Shown one piece after another: positions 10,124 to 22,215 of a stretch of 64,000 nt of DNA (within the stretch, counting starts at the first letter, position 1; the number at the start of each line of letters is the position of its first letter). Position numbers and translations under genes: made by a program. Source of the DNA: Edaphochlamys debaryana (lineage: Eukaryota > Chlorophyta > Chlorophyceae > Chlamydomonadales); assembly GCA_016858145.1 (NCBI GenBank), contig JAEHOE010000043.1, positions 771,163-835,162 on the forward strand. Direction: 5' to 3'. The notes beneath the pieces were generated by a model that did no database searches, was not told the DNA's origin, and was given only the letters and a program-made list of their open reading frames with translations.

Positions 10124-13100
10124 ATGGACACACGCGGCTTACAACTACAACGAGGACCTGCTGCGCATCGCGGCCCGGCGCTGCCGAGGCGGCATGCTGC
10201 GCGGTCGCTTGTGGTCAGCTGCCAGGCGATGTTTGGCGCTGGCCCCGGACCCGGCAGCAGCGGCGATGACCTTAGCAACAAGCTCAACCGCGTTCGTCGG
10301 CGGCTCGGAATGCCTACTAACGACGGTGCCAGCGGCGTGCCGCCCCCGCCCCCTCGGCCCCCCGGCCCCGATGGCACGGGGCGACGCGAGGGCGTGAACC
10401 TGGGAGTCGGCGAGTGGGGCGCGGACAGCTGGTACGAGGACTGGGACCCGTCCATGCGCTACTCGCCGCCCCAGGTCGACCAGATCGCGGAAGAGGGCGC
10501 GGCCAGGTTCCGAAGGATGACGCCCAATTCTGGGCCCCGCGACAAGTGGATCACGCCGGTGAGCGTCAGGCTGGGCCCTCGAAGCGCCTGGCCGCAGGGG
10601 GGGTTAGCTGCTGGGTCGAGGGCGATGTGAGGGGCAGGAGACAGGATTGGCAGCAGGCCTGCCTGTGACTGGGCCGGGGTGCGGCAGGGTGCAGGCAATG
10701 GTCGGTGCACAGTCCAGCCGCCACGCCGCCGCCTGCGTGCTGGGCATGTGAAGCGGGGAACGAGGGCCGGCGCTTCAAGGGCCGGGGCGGGAGTTTCTGG
10801 CCCCTGGCCGTCAACCCAGCCTCCAGTCCCGCGAGCTGCTGCTCCCGCCCCTCCCGCGCCCCGGCCCCTCCCGCGTGCGCGCCGCCCCGGCCCCTCCTGC
10901 CTCGTCCCCTGCGCTCTGCAGCCAGCACCCCCCCCGTGCAAGCTTAATCCGCAAAATCTCAACTCATCCACACCCACCTCCCCCCTCAACTCCCAGCTGC
11001 TGGACTTGGCCGCCGTGCGTGATGGCCTGGACCCCGGCCACCCGTGCCGACGCGTCACCCATACACACACGCTCCCCCTCCCCTTTCCCCCCCGCCCCCC
11101 AGCTGCTGGACTGGGCCGCCGTGCGCGAGGGCCTGGACCCAGACCAGGAGCGCACCGAGCAGATGATCACGGGGGAGGCGCTGGTGAACAAGGAGGAGAG
11201 CCAGGTGGGGGCGGGGGGAGGGATTGGAAACGGGGGAGAAAGACAGGGAAGGCAGGGGACCTTATTGTTCGAGGGGCGGGTGGTTGGCTCGGGGGAGAAG
11301 GGCATGCCAATCAGGAGCGCTGGTGGACCAGAAGGCAAACAGGGCGGGGGCAGGGTAGTGACATGGAGCCGGTTGTTAAGCACGGTACCGGGGAACGGGA
11401 AGGCCCTGGGGCTGCCCGCAGGGGTTCCCGGTGGTTGAGGTGGAGTGGGGGTGACGCTCGGGTTGGGACTCTGCTCTCGTTCGCACTCGACGGGCCCGGC
11501 AGTCTGGGGCGGTGTGCGATCAGCTGGGGCTCGTGGCAATGCGGGGTGGTGCGCGGGGCGGGCCGGGAGGCGACCACGCACAACGGCCTCGGCCGGTCGG
11601 CAGTGGGGAGGGGCATACGGGGCTGGGCGCCGGGGCTGCATCCGGAACTGCACGCGCTCCTCGAAAGTGAGTGGGGTGGGGGCCCAAGGGCTGCGGCCGG
11701 GGCTGTGGAAGGCGTCCAGCATCACTGCCCAGGCCGCCTGGTCCATAGCAGCAACCGCCACCTGCGGCCTGCTTGGCCGCGCCTACCTAAACATGTGTCG
11801 AGAAGGCCTTTGGGTTTGAGTTGTGTGGTTTGGTGGTCGGCTTCAGGCCGAGCCAGTTGCTCCGGGGCACACGGGGCTCGGGCAGGAGAGTACCGGTAGC
11901 GATTCCGGGCTCGGTCGGCATCCAAGACCATGCACGCACGGCCGGTTCATGCGAGCAGCCACCAACACCCCCCCTCCTCTCACCCCCCCCCCCTTCCACC
12001 CCTGCCAGCTTGCGATCCGCTACGTTGCCCGCCTGATTGGCATCCCGCTGGTGACCGGCTTCGTCATCTCCCGCGCCCTGGCCGACCCCATCCTGAACTT
12101 CTCGCTGCGCAACAACCCGGACGCCTTCGAGCTGTCCGACCTGCAGAAGGTGGAGGGCGCCGAGGTGAGGGGGCTGGGGCATAGAGGAGGGAGGCGAGGG
12201 GGAGGGGGAGGGGGCAAGGGAGGACCCGCCAGCTGTCCCAGTCCCACGCTGCTACATACAGGCGGGCTGCCTCGGCAGGGGTGGCAGGGATCTCGGGAAG
12301 GGCGACGCTGTGTTTCCGTCCTACTCCTTCTCACAATCTCACCCCGCTCCTCTCCTTCCTCGCTCTTTCCGCCGCACAGGCGGTTCACATCGAGGAGACG
12401 CGGCTGCGCCTGGACATGGCCATCGGCCGCGCGCCGCCCATGAACGAGCTGCAGATGTTCGAGCACCTGGCGGAGTTCGCGGCGGAGGTGCAGGTGGGAG
12501 AGGGATAGGGGAGGAGGAGGCAAGAGGGGGCAGACATAGGAGGCAAGGGAGGGGGTTAGAGGGGGAGGAGGGGGCAGGGGGGGATAATAGCGGGGGGCAC
12601 GGGCGACGATATCGTGGGCTGGGTGGCACGGGCGCCACGCGGTCCCGGAGGGTCCGGGCGGCGGTGGAGGTGCTGCAAGCCCGGAGGCACGGTAAGGGTG
12701 TGATGGGCGACTGAGGGCAAACTGTCGCCCGCGGACGGAGGGATGCCGCAGCCTGGCATCCGGAGGAGCCCCACTCGTTCTGGGGCCAGCCAAACCCCGA
12801 GGGCAAGGCCTCTGAGGAGCCGTCGGCTGCAGCCCGCTGAAGAGCCGCTGGAGGGCCGGGCTGGAGCTCGGGCTTGGACGGGAGCAGCGGCGCAGGGGCC
12901 CAGCGCTCCAAACCTACCGGAGGGGGGCTGCCTGCCGGGGCCTCCACCTCAGCTCTCAGTCCAGGCTGCCCACGCTCGCAGTCCAGGCTGCCCACGCCCT
13001 CAAGCCTCCTCTCTTGCCCTTCCTCCCCCCCCCCTTCCCCCTGACAGGAGGAGGAGCGCCACCATAACGAGACCATCCTCATCAACGCAGTGTCAGACTC

Positions 13101-13984
13101 CATTTCTGCGCTTACGTTCGCCGGCATCCTGTCGCAGGTGGGGGTGGTGGGGGTGGGAGTGGTGGGGTACGGTAGTGGGAGCGGGTTCGGGACGGGGGTT
13201 GAGAACAGGGGTGCAGGGCAAGCGAGTTCGGGACGGGGGCGGGCAGGGCCCCGGCCTGGGGCTCAGATCGTTGCTCATGCCCTTGTCCTGAGCTCTGGGC
13301 CCTTCCAGGTTGCAGTGCCGGCCGCTCCAGCCCTACTTCTCAGCCTCCAATCCCTCACCCTTCCCCTTACCCAACCCTCCAGCCCACTCGCGGGCGGGAG
13401 GCCGTGTCAAACACGCTGCAGCGCCTGTTCTACGGCCTGTCGGACATCGCCAAGGTGGGGGCTCGGGGGTGGGGCGCTCAGGGGAATTGGTGAAGGAAGG
13501 CAGGGGGTCGGGTGCAGTCAGATATTTCCAAGCTGGGGCCGGGGGGGAAGATCTTGGCAGGGACCTTACGGCTGGAGGACCGGCTGGAGGACATGATTCC
13601 CCCGTGGCACTGCGCCCGCCCGGATTCTGCTGCCCACGCACTCACATACCCCCCCTCCCCCGCCACTCGGAGGAGGGCTGGCGTATCCCCCCCTCCCCCC
13701 TGACGTCTATGTCTGCCCCCTCTTGCCTCCCCCCCCCCCAGGCCGTGGGTATCATCCTGGTGGCCGACACGCTGCTTGGCTACCACTCGGAGGAGGGCTG
13801 GCACGGCCTGATCGAGCTGGTGCTGGGGCACTACGGCATCGAGCCCAGCGAGCAGGGCGTCGTGATCTTCGTGGGTGTCGTACCGGTCGTGATCGACGTT
13901 TTCTTCAAGTACTGGATCTTCATCGGCCTCAACCGCATCTCGCCCGGCGCCGTGGTCACGATTAAGCAGGTCGACCGGCACTGA
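10124..13984 (+). CDS. DLDG1: Nuclear-encoded CemA-like plastid envelope protein (DLDG1 type)
   Basis: Seven exons (10124-10558, 11103-11204, 12009-12164, 12380-12493, 13048-13137, 13383-13454, 13742-13984) with phase-0 GT-AG introns give 403 residues. The first ~35 residues (MDTRGLQLQRGPAAHRG..., ending ARSLVVSCQA) look like a chloroplast transit peptide. The C-terminal half is the CemA/PXC region: IRYVARLIGIPLVTGFVISR (first membrane helix), LQRLFYGLSDIAK, GIILVADTLLGYHSEEGW, then FVGVVPVVIDVFFKYWIF and LNRISPGAVVTIKQ at the end. Plastid CemA and its nuclear paralogue DLDG1 modulate envelope H+ exchange and affect CO2/HCO3- use and photoprotection. That role is carried over from the family. 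Two introns carry exon-edge copies, listed separately. Confidence 0.88.
10994..11040 (+). repeat. Copy of acceptor plus exon-2 start inside intron 1 of the CemA-like gene
   Basis: CAGCTGCTGGACTTGGCC... at 10994 repeats the real acceptor and exon start (CAGCTGCTGGACTGGGCC..., from 11100) with three differences in 43 bases. The offset is 106 bases. The copied acceptor AG is intact, so it could act as a decoy or alternative 3' splice site. Confidence 0.8.
12511..12540. repeat. Dispersed intronic motif, family entry
   Basis: The core is GGCAAGAGGGGGCAGACATA. Copies or clear variants on the + strand are near 12511-12540, 40304-40340, 41804-41832, 42480-42517, 45441-45489, 45540-45605, 46073-46105, 48061-48108 and 48680-48717. 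Reverse-complement copies are near 13701-13740, 32481-32506, 33262-33295, 33571-33600, 34801-34830, 37152-37180 and 47896-47915. All are in introns of three genes. In sense orientation the G-rich form usually sits within about 50 bases after a donor. The C-rich form sits before an acceptor (13701, 47896). Confidence 0.75.
13663..13682 (+). repeat. 20-base copy of exon-7 coding sequence inside intron 6 of the CemA-like gene
   Basis: CCACTCGGAGGAGGGCTGGC at 13663-13682 is identical to exon sequence at 13783-13802. A C-rich copy of the dispersed intronic motif lies between them, right before the acceptor. Confidence 0.8.
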
Positions 13985-15482
13985 GGCGGCGGTTGGCGGT
14001 TGGCGGCGCGGGTGCGCCTGGGTGCGGAGGCTCAGAGGCGGAGGAGGCGGAGGAAGCAGGGGTGTGGGGGCGCAGGCGGAGGAGGCTCCGGTGTGGCGGC
14101 GGCGGCAGTTGGGGTGCCGTCGTCAGCGGCGGCGGCAGCTGGCCCTCGACGTGGCATTGTCGTGGCGTGGGGCGCCTACGCGCCGCTGGCGTCAGCCCAC
14201 GGCAGCGCGGCGCGACGGGGGGGCTGCAAGGACAGCGGGGCGCGTCCGGGGGGCCTCTGCGGTGGCCAGAGGCGCCACCGACGGCACTCCGGCCTCCTGG
14301 GACACGGCGGTTTGGGGCGCTGAGTCACGGAACTGATGAGCCTGGCACCGTGGGAGCGGAAGGCGCGGGGCGCGGGGCATAGGCGGCGGAGGAAAGGTTG
14401 GAAAGGGCCGACCATGCGAGGCGGGGGCCGCGTTACGGAGATACACGGCTGAAGCAACGCATTGCGGGGCCGTTGCCGCTGTCGCTGCGGGGGCCGTGAA
14501 GGGCTGAGAGTATGAGAGCGAGACGAGGGGGCCGTGTGCGAGAGCGCAGGGCTTGGGGAAGGGTGAGCGTTGCAGGGTTCTGGGCGTGAGGGAGCTGAGG
14601 TGGCTAGACATGCAAGTCGGCGCTGAGGGGCATGTGGCCTGGTACTGGGAACGCTCACGAGGCACGGAGGCAGGGGTCGGGCAGCTGTGCTGCTGAGCCG
14701 AGGAACGGCGGGAGGAGGCAGCGGAGAGGCAAATGGGGCCCGAGCGCAGGCCGAGCGCATTGCATGAAACCCCACAGTCCCACCGCTCCCGTCTCGTCCA
14801 AGTGCCAACCCTGCCGCTACCGGTATTCTGCCGGGGCGCCGCTCCACCTGCGACCAACACAAAGAGCGACAGCGGTCACAGCGGAGAGCCAGGTGCGACC
14901 AACATGAACAGCAGCAGCGGCCCAAACACCACCTCATGCCCTAGCCCACTAAGCGGCCTCGACTCGCACCCGCGGCGCATGGTTCCTTTGCCAAATGGGA
15001 TACAGGCAGTTGGTCACCTCCGCAGGACAGGGGAAAGGGCTGAGCCCCAAACCCCGCGAGGCCGGGCAGCACGGGGGCCGCGCAATCAAGCACTACGCCC
15101 CACAGCGCCGGAGCGCCGCCTTAGTTAGGGGCCTTCGCAACCCCGCAATGCCGGACTTGGCCGGTTGGGTTGGGTGCACAAACACATGCACCACTACATG
15201 CTGCTGCCTCATGTCTGCCCTCCGCCCTGCCGTCTCCATCGTGTCCCAACTTTTGCTACCCATAGATTCTTAGCGACAAGAACCCGTATTAGCAGTACGG
15301 GGCCTGACAACCTCTCGGTCGTTGCCCCTGTCCTTGGCCCGTGCCTTGCCCCCGTCCTTCGCCTCCCCTGCCTTGCCCCCTTGTCTTGGCCCCCGCCTTG
15401 GGAAGCCTGCCTTGCCCCTTGCCCCGCCCTTGCCGGCATCAGTCATCCTCCTCCCCTCGTCGTCACTGTCGCTGGCGTGGGA
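13985..15482. other. Convergent 3' region, no gene seen
   Basis: It holds the 3' ends of the CemA-like gene (+) and the F-box gene (-). The first ~350 bases are a purine-rich GGCGGA-type low-complexity tract. The long open frames here are composition artefacts: no motif, biased residues, several frames open at once. Confidence 0.45.
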
Positions 15483-17652
15483 CTACCCCTGCCCCAGGCC
15501 GTCTTGGAGCATGCCCGCAACGGCTGCGAGGAACTCCTGCAACCCGGGCACCCCCAGCGCGGCAGCGGGCAGCTGGGCCGGCGGCGGCGGGGCGGCCGCA
15601 ACCGGGGCGGCCGGCGGGGGAGCTCGGGGCAGCCAGATCTCCGGGGACAGGCTCTGCAGCCCACTCCACATCTCCAGGAGGCTCTGCAGCCGCTGAACCT
15701 CCCCGGCAACACCGCCGGCGGAGGTCCCAGCTGCGCCCCCCGAGCCGCCGCTGCCGCTACCGCCGTCACCGCCAGGAGCGGCCTCACTGCCGGACCCGCC
15801 AGCGCTCGGCTCGGCTCTGCCGTCCCACAGCTCCTGGAGCACCTGTGCGGTGGCGGGAGGAAGGAAAGTATCGGCTGCTTTCACAGTATGGCGTGGTCAG
15901 GAGACAGGAGGCAAGAGGCGATAGGCGAAAAGGCGGCGGGCGTGCGGACCACGCGTGTGACCAGCTGGGTTGAAGCGAGTCCACCACCCCACTATGCGGT
16001 ACGGGTAGCGATGCTCGCAGCAGCCCCTGCGGACGGCCCTTGGAAGCAGCCCGCTTCCTGAGAGCGACACCCACCTCCACGACAGCCTTGCGCCAGGGCC
16101 GGCAGTTGGTCGTGACCTCAACCCCGGCCGGGGCCTCTGCTCCGCCGCTACCGCCACCGCCGCCGCCCTCTGCCGCCAGCAGCCGCGCGGCTGCTGCCGC
16201 CGCTGCCCGCAGGTAGCAATACACCGCCACAGCGCCCACTGCCGGGATGGCCCGGTAGGCGTCGACGCGGTGCGTGGGATCGGTAGCTGTGAGAGCAGCG
16301 TCAAGGCGCTCCATCCAGGCTCGGAGCGCGGGGGGGTCACCCGTCAGGCGCTGCACCAGGGGCCCGCGCAGGAGGAGCCAGCTGACGTAAGGTCCCTGCG
16401 GCGCACCCGCTGCTGGGAGCATGCGCTGTAGCACTCGCTCCAGCAACGCCTGGCGCGGAAGCACCGCCAGCGCCCGAGCCTGAGCACGGGACGCCCGCCG
16501 TTGCATCACCGGATCGAATGTGAAGATGTGATCATCCAACGCAAGGGTGTCGGGCAGGCCCAGCAGGTGTACGAGCGCCAGGACGTCCTCCGCGCTCTGC
16601 CCCGCATGTAGCTGGGCCACGGCCACCTGGTCGCAGCGGGCGAGCAGGCCCACCGCCGGGTCCGGCTCAGGCAGGCCGTCGACTACGCTGAGGCATGAAT
16701 CCACGGTGAGGTTGCCCAGGCGGGGCCCGAGCGTGCGGCTGGGGAGGAGGCCATCGGCCAGCAGGGCGGACAGCTGCCGGTAGGTCATGTAGTGTGCCGC
16801 GTTGCCGGTCACGCGCACGTCTGTAAGCAGCCCACTCGACAGGCCGCACTCCACTGCAACTTGTCTGTAACCTGTGCCGAGGTCCCACAGCGTCAACTTG
16901 CACGCCGAGGGGGGCAGCGCATCCAGGAGTGCAGCCAGGTCTGAGCCCCCGAAGCTTGGGGTGTTTGCGTTGATCTTGAGCTCCCGCAGAGCAGTCATCC
17001 TGGAGACGAGGCCGGCCAGTTGTGGGGCTGACGGGCGGGGTGCCGCTGCCTCATCCGTGCCCACCTCCAACCGCGTCAGCTGTGCGAGGAGGTTGCCAGG
17101 GAGGTACGAGAAGAAGTCGTAGTCGAATACCGTGAGGCTGGTGAGGCTAGTGAGGCGTGAGAGGGTGTGCAGAGCCAGCTCCCGCTCTTGGTCGTCGGTG
17201 GCGGCGGGCGCGTGGCAGAAGACAGCCAGCGTGCGCAGGGCCGGCAGCCGGGAGAGCATGTTGTGGAAGGCGCTGCTGGGCATGGGCGCCTCTATGTAGT
17301 CATATTCCTCCCAGTTCCCCAGCACCAGCTCTGTGACGCGCCGGCAGTGCTCGGGGCTGGCCGAGGCAAAGGGCAGGCACACGCGCCCATCGCTGAAGGG
17401 CAGCGTGACCTTGGTGCACCGCGGCCAGCGCTCCAGCCAGGTGCCATCTTCTGTAAGCTCCACTATCTCGGACAGCACGGCATCATCCGGCAGCGCGACG
17501 GCCTGGACGGAGCCGTCCAAGGCAGCCCGCAGCGCGCGATCGACAAGCCGGACGCTTCGCCGGTCCTCGCAGGTGAGACGACCAAATATGGCTGCTTGTA
17601 CATCTATCGGAAGCACAAGAACGAGGTCGCTTATCGTCAAGTGCCTTGCCAT
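15483..17652 (-). CDS. F-box protein with leucine-rich region
   Basis: Two exons on the minus strand, 17652-16075 and 15842-15483, joined by a phase-0 GT-AG intron, give 645 residues. The ATG at 17652 opens MARHLTISDLVLVLP. An F-box-like segment follows (residues about 8-50: LPIDVQAAIFGRLTCEDRRSVRLV), the adaptor that binds SKP1 in SCF ubiquitin ligases. Residues about 100-330 are irregular leucine-rich repeats (for example LSRLPALRTLAVF, LTSLTSLTVFDYD, LAQLTRLEVG, MTALRELKINA), the usual substrate-recognition part. The C-terminal exon is Gly/Ala/Pro-rich and ends with LQEFLAAVAGMLQDGLGQG. The target protein cannot be inferred. Confidence 0.75.
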
Positions 17653-17809
17653 GATGCCTATCAGCCTACTCGGTTGCCATGCGTTGACTGGTTGTAACGA
17701 GTCTGGACTGAGCTTTATACTGTATGCGCCTCGAGGCTGGCAAAGTGCGGGTGACAGCATGTCGCAGGCGTCGTGCCGTCGCCCGTGCCCTTCGAACGCG
17801 GCCCCGAAC

Positions 17810-18505
17810 TCCCCGCCGTCCCCGCCCTCCCCGCGAGTACAGACGCTGCCCTGCCCCCGCCTCGCTCTGTGCGCTGTACCAGGCTGCTTGTAGATCTCCT
17901 CGCCCCTCGCACGTCGCCCCCGTCGGTCGCCGTGCCACCCGCTCCAAATCCACCACACAAAATCAAAAACCCCACCGCTCTACGCGGCACTACGCTCCCG
18001 CACTCGGCTGAATCCCCTTCGTCATCGTTCGGACTACGCTGCACGGCCCCTGCGAGCACAGAACCCCCCGCCCTCGAGGTGCGGCTCGCCAACGCCCGAC
18101 GCTCCCAACGACGACCTGCCTCATCACCCGTGCCTTCGGTCCCCCGACACGCCGGCCCCCTGCCTTACTCACTGCCGCAAGCTCCACCTGCAAGCTGCTG
18201 TTCCCCAGCATTGTTCCGTGCAAGCACAGGTCCCCGATCCCTCGCACCCGTCTGGCTTTGTACCAGGCTGCCTTGAACCTTGAACTAAATCCAAAATCGT
18301 GCCAGAACCGTGCACGGCCCCACCCCCCGGCCACAACCACGCACTTTGCTTCGTTGATGTCTTCTACCACCACCACCCGGCCCCACGCTCCGGCGCCTAA
18401 ACCCTAAACTGCCCACCGGTCCCCCACCCCCCCTCGAGCACCGACGCCCACCCTCCCTGCCCCCGTCTCGCTCTGTGCGCTGTGCCAGGCTGACTTGAAC
18501 TTGGG
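17810..18505. repeat. Diverged repeats upstream of the F-box gene
   Basis: A C-rich unit recurs: CTCGCTCTGTGCGCTGTACC at 17863, CTCGCTCTGTGCGCTGTGCC at 18469, and a weaker relative ending GGCTTTGTACCAGGCTGCCT at about 18253. Each is followed by CAGGCTG(C/A). The spacing is 200-600 bases. This could be an old non-autonomous element or a duplicated promoter fragment. It also explains the long but meaningless open frames across it. Confidence 0.4.
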
Positions 18506-18628
18506 TAGATACCTTGGTGTGAGGAGCTACGGTATCTCCTTGCCTGACACTCCGCGGTCGGCACCCGCTCTCTTCCAGGGCTCGGTGTTTCCGCTGGTGC
18601 CCCGCTCCACTCCGCTCCACTGGCGCTC

Positions 18629-21298
18629 TCACATGAGGCCCCAGTATCCGGGCGGCTGGCTGCAGACGCGGCCGAGCCCCTGGAGAGGGCGGCAGCAGGA
18701 AGGCGGGACGCGGGGAACCGGCGGGTGGGAGGGGCAGTTGGCACCGGAAAGTCGTGCTCGTGCACGGGAGCCCGTTCAAGGCCGAACACTTGGTCGCCTG
18801 ACTGGACCACTTCTGAGCGTGGGCAAAGGCTGGCCCGCAAGCAAGGACGCAAGCCCGCCCGCGACGCACCTCCGGCCCCGCCGCCGCCATGGCCTCGGCC
18901 TCGGCCTCCAGCGCCTCCACCCGCCCCAGCGTGCGCGGGTGCGTGGACCCCAGGGACAGCGCCTTGGGCAGCCAGCCGTCTCCCGTCTCCCACGTGCTGT
19001 GCGCCTCGTCCATGTACCTGGGAGCGGGGTGGAGCGGGGTGAGGTCAAGGATGGGGGACGGGGGAGCTCGAGGCGGGGGTGGGGTCAGCCGATGGGGGGA
19101 AGGGGGCCACGCAGGACCAGGGGGCAGCAGGTAGGATGTTGGACGGGATGGACACGCGCCTCTCACCGGAAGGCCTGTGCCGCATCCGCGGGGTCGTACC
19201 CTGCCAGGGCCATGAGCTTGAGCCCCGCCATGTCCGCCTCCCACTCGGCGCGGCTGTGGGCGGACGGACAGGCAGCAGGGGGTGGGAGGATCAGATGGAC
19301 AGAGGTGCAGGTGCAGGTGCAGGTGCAATGAACTAGGGCACGCCCGAGGCACCTGAGCTGAGACGCATCATCTTTGATTGGACGTTGCTTTGGGCCCACA
19401 CCCATCCCGAGGGTGCGCCCACTCCCAACTTCCCCGGCGCACCGTGAGTGGGGGCGCTGCAGCGCGTTGAGCCCGATGAACCCCACCACCTTGGGCAGGT
19501 ACTTGGCGAAGCGGGCCAGGTCTGCAGGCAGGCATGTTGAATCAACTCCGCTTTCATCCGCCTTCTGTAGCGCGCAACCCTGGCCCCAAGCCCCTGCCAA
19601 GCCCCGCATAACCTGCGCCACATACGCCACGCCGGCCCCGCCCCCCTACCCGAGGAGCCCTCCCAGTACGGCACCCCGTTCCGGTCCGCCGCTGAGGCGC
19701 TGTCCGCGAGCACCATTGCAGTGAGGACCGCCAGATTGCCAGCTGCCATGTGAGCGATCTACGGAGAGCGATAGGTGACATGGGTTACAAAACAGGAGTG
19801 AAATGTAAGCGGCGGTCGGATCATTCGTGGTGCTGCCCTTCACAACGGCAAAGGCCCAGGCAGGCCCAGGCAGGCCCACAGCAGTTGACGCACCTTCTCG
19901 CTGACGTGCCTGGCCAGCACGTGGGCCACCTCGTGGGCGATGACGTGTGCGATGCAGCCGGGGCGGTCCCGCAGCAGGCGCAGCATGCCGGTCGTGATGA
20001 CGACCTGGGTAGGGGGCGGGGTCAGGCGGGGGCCTTGGGGGCTAGACTTTGGATGTGCTCTTGTGGGAGGACAGCGTTCCCTCCCTGCTAGTGGGCAGAG
20101 GGCTCAAGAGGACGGTGCTCCTGAACGTCGTACAACGGTAGTCTCCGGAAGCCAGGACCATGCGTCATGGAGGGACAGGCAATGACACCTTCGTGCCAAA
20201 GTTGACCGCTCATGTATGGCGCTTATGCAGTGCGCACCGCGCACCTTTCCGCTCGCGCACGCAAAGGCCCCGGGCGCCGCGTCACGCACTGTGATGATTT
20301 CCCACTTGTAGCTGTGGGGTTGAGCGGGTGGAGTGGGGGTCTACGGGTCAATCAATCCAACCATCCGCACTAGCATCAGTTGTGTGCGTGCCCACGCCTA
20401 AGTAGCTCTTGCCTGCTTCTTACCCGCCCCCCAACCCTGGGCCTCGCACCTCTTGACGTCGTCCGGGCTGATGCCGCCCAGCCCCCACGACGCCGCTGAG
20501 AGGATGTCGTCGAAAATGCCTTGCACCAGCAGCTGGTCGCTGGGGGGGGGTGGCGTGGGGAAAGGGAGGCGGCAGACGTTCAAGAGACTCCGCCCCTCAC
20601 AGCCGCCCCTGCCTCGTGACGTGCCTCGTCAACCTTACCTGCTGTTCCTGTCGAGGAGCGTGCCAGCAGCCCAACTGGTGAAGCGGATGGCCCTGCAAAG
20701 AGGGAGTGCGCAAGCGCGTTTGGGCAGCGTAGAGGCCACACCATAGGCGCCCTCACGTGCCCTCACGGCCAGGCCCTCTTTGCGACGGCGTGCCCCGCCT
20801 GCGTGCCCAGGGCAACCTCTCACCAGGGGTGCTTCTCACCGCCCTTGATCGCACCTGAACCCCGCCTCACTTAGCGCCATGCTGTACTCGTGAACAAATA
20901 CCAGCTTGTGGCTTCGGGGCGTGAACGGCACCTTCGCCAGGGGCAGCGAGGCCTGCGGGCCAGGGTCGGGACGATGTGAGCCAGGTCAATCCATGGCATT
21001 CCTGGGCCCAGCCTCGGCTGGGCCCTGGCTGCAAGGCGTGATTGGACAATGAAACGCGTGCCGTTTAGCTTTGTCAAACCTATCCGAACGGGCCCGCCGC
21101 TTACGCGGCGCGCATACAGGCCCAGACCCGCGACGAGGGGCGCGGATGCCACGACGATGGTCGCCCCGAGGAGGTCCGACCTCTGCGAGGACAGACATAT
21201 CAGCAGAGCAATACCTATCAATCTTCGCAAGACTCGCTTACGTCTAGCTCGGGTAGGTGCTGCTTGCAAGCCCCCACGATGGCCCCGATGGTCGCCAT
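18629..21298 (-). CDS. OMA1: OMA1-like M48 zinc metallopeptidase, mitochondrial
   Basis: Exons on the minus strand: 21298-21242, 21182-21105, 20952-20855, 20692-20639, 20539-20450, 20311-20245, 20004-19894, 19758-19650, 19521-19443, 19253-19167, 19017-18870 and 18679-18629. The sum is 1029 bases and 342 residues. The zinc motif is HEVAH (about residues 172-176) within CIAHVIAHEVAHVLARH. The third ligand lies in SRRAEWEADMAGLKLM, and GYDP plus the closing STHPRTLGRVEALE are typical of OMA1. One membrane segment is at about residues 22-40 (LLGATIVVASAPLVAGLGLY). OMA1 cleaves inner-membrane proteins under stress. The last small exon is my best guess; without it the frame stays open to 18285 through repeat-like sequence. 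Confidence 0.8.
19304..19327. repeat. Hexanucleotide microsatellite (GGTGCA)n
   Basis: Four tandem GGTGCA units lie in an intron of the OMA1-like gene. Confidence 0.8.
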
Positions 21299-21479
21299 GA
21301 TGTTGGCAGTGGTGGTATGTCGCTCTTCCACTCTGTAATTCTGTGCCGTTCAAGTATCTGCTGCGTAATCTAACCGGTTCCTCAGAGTGTACGACAGCCT
21401 TCACCGTCCGTGCATGCTGCAAGCCCGCCGCGCCGGCCGCGGCCCCCACCGACCCACGCCCAGCCAACATCCCCTCTCA

Positions 21480-22215
21480 GGTGCCGGTGGTCACGGTTCG
21501 GGCACAGCCTGCACAAGTGGGATGCCCTGTCGGACAATGACGGCTACTTTCAGTCCTACGTGCAACCCAGCACCACCCCACCCGAGCACCCCACCCCACC
21601 ACGCCCTACCCCGCCACGCCCCGGCCTCACCCCGTCCCGCGCGTTGAAGTCCACTCCCCGCACCAGCAGCCGCCGCAGCTCGCCCATCTCCCCGCGCCGG
21701 GCCGCGGCCCGCAGCGCGGCCGGGTCGGTCATCCCGCTGAGGCCTGATGAGGCCGCTGATGAGGAGCGCGGCTGGGTCGCCTTCCACCCTTATGGGTCCA
21801 CCGCGACCAGCCGCCGCCGGCCTTACCGCCGGCCCAGGCGTCTGACGCGTGGGCAGAGACGGCGGCTCAAGCCTCACAGCTGGCCCAGGCGTCTGACGCA
21901 CGGCAGGGAGCAACGGAGAAGCGGCGTTTGGGGGCCCCAAGGTAGGGGCGCAGGGAGGAGCCCCGAGGCCGCTGGCAGGTCGTCCGCCTGGTCGGGTGTG
22001 AGGCCGGCGGCGTGGAGCCACTCCTCGATGGCAGTGCGGAGGCTCCGGTTGGGGACCAGGGTCGTGGAGCGCAGGCGCAGGTCTGCAGCGGCGGGCAGGA
22101 GGAGTCGAGGGCGGAGGCCCACAAGAGCAGGGCGAGGGGCATGGCGAGAACCTCCCGGGGAAGGGGGCTTGGCCAGGGCGTGCCGCACGCTGCCGCACGG
22201 CCCGCGCCCCGCCAT
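21480..22215 (-). pseudogene. U-box/ankyrin gene remnant
   Basis: On the minus strand, 22125-21990 encodes LRLRSTTLVPNRSLRTAIEE followed by WL. This is the C-terminal half of a U-box, the RING-like fold of E3 ubiquitin ligases that typically ends LxPNxxLRxxIxxW. Further down, from ATG 21732, MTDPAALRAAARRGEMGELR and VRGVDFNARDG form one ankyrin-like helix pair, ending at a GTGAGG donor near 21630. The N-terminal half of the U-box and any further ankyrin repeats are missing. I could not join the pieces into one open frame. It is either a decayed gene or a fragment of one with introns I could not place. Confidence 0.4.

Noticed and set aside
13985..14382. Gly/Arg-rich plus-strand frames after the CemA-like gene
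   Set aside because: Purine-rich low-complexity 3' UTR; three frames open at once and no conserved feature.
17165..17893. Plus-strand frames opposite the F-box gene
   Set aside because: Shadows of the F-box coding frame with no motif.
18285..18870. Direct read-through of the OMA1-like last exon to the stop at 18285
   Set aside because: It adds about 195 low-complexity residues across repeat DNA. A GTGCGT donor at 18869 and a clean acceptor at 18680 give a short normal C-terminus, though this is not proven.
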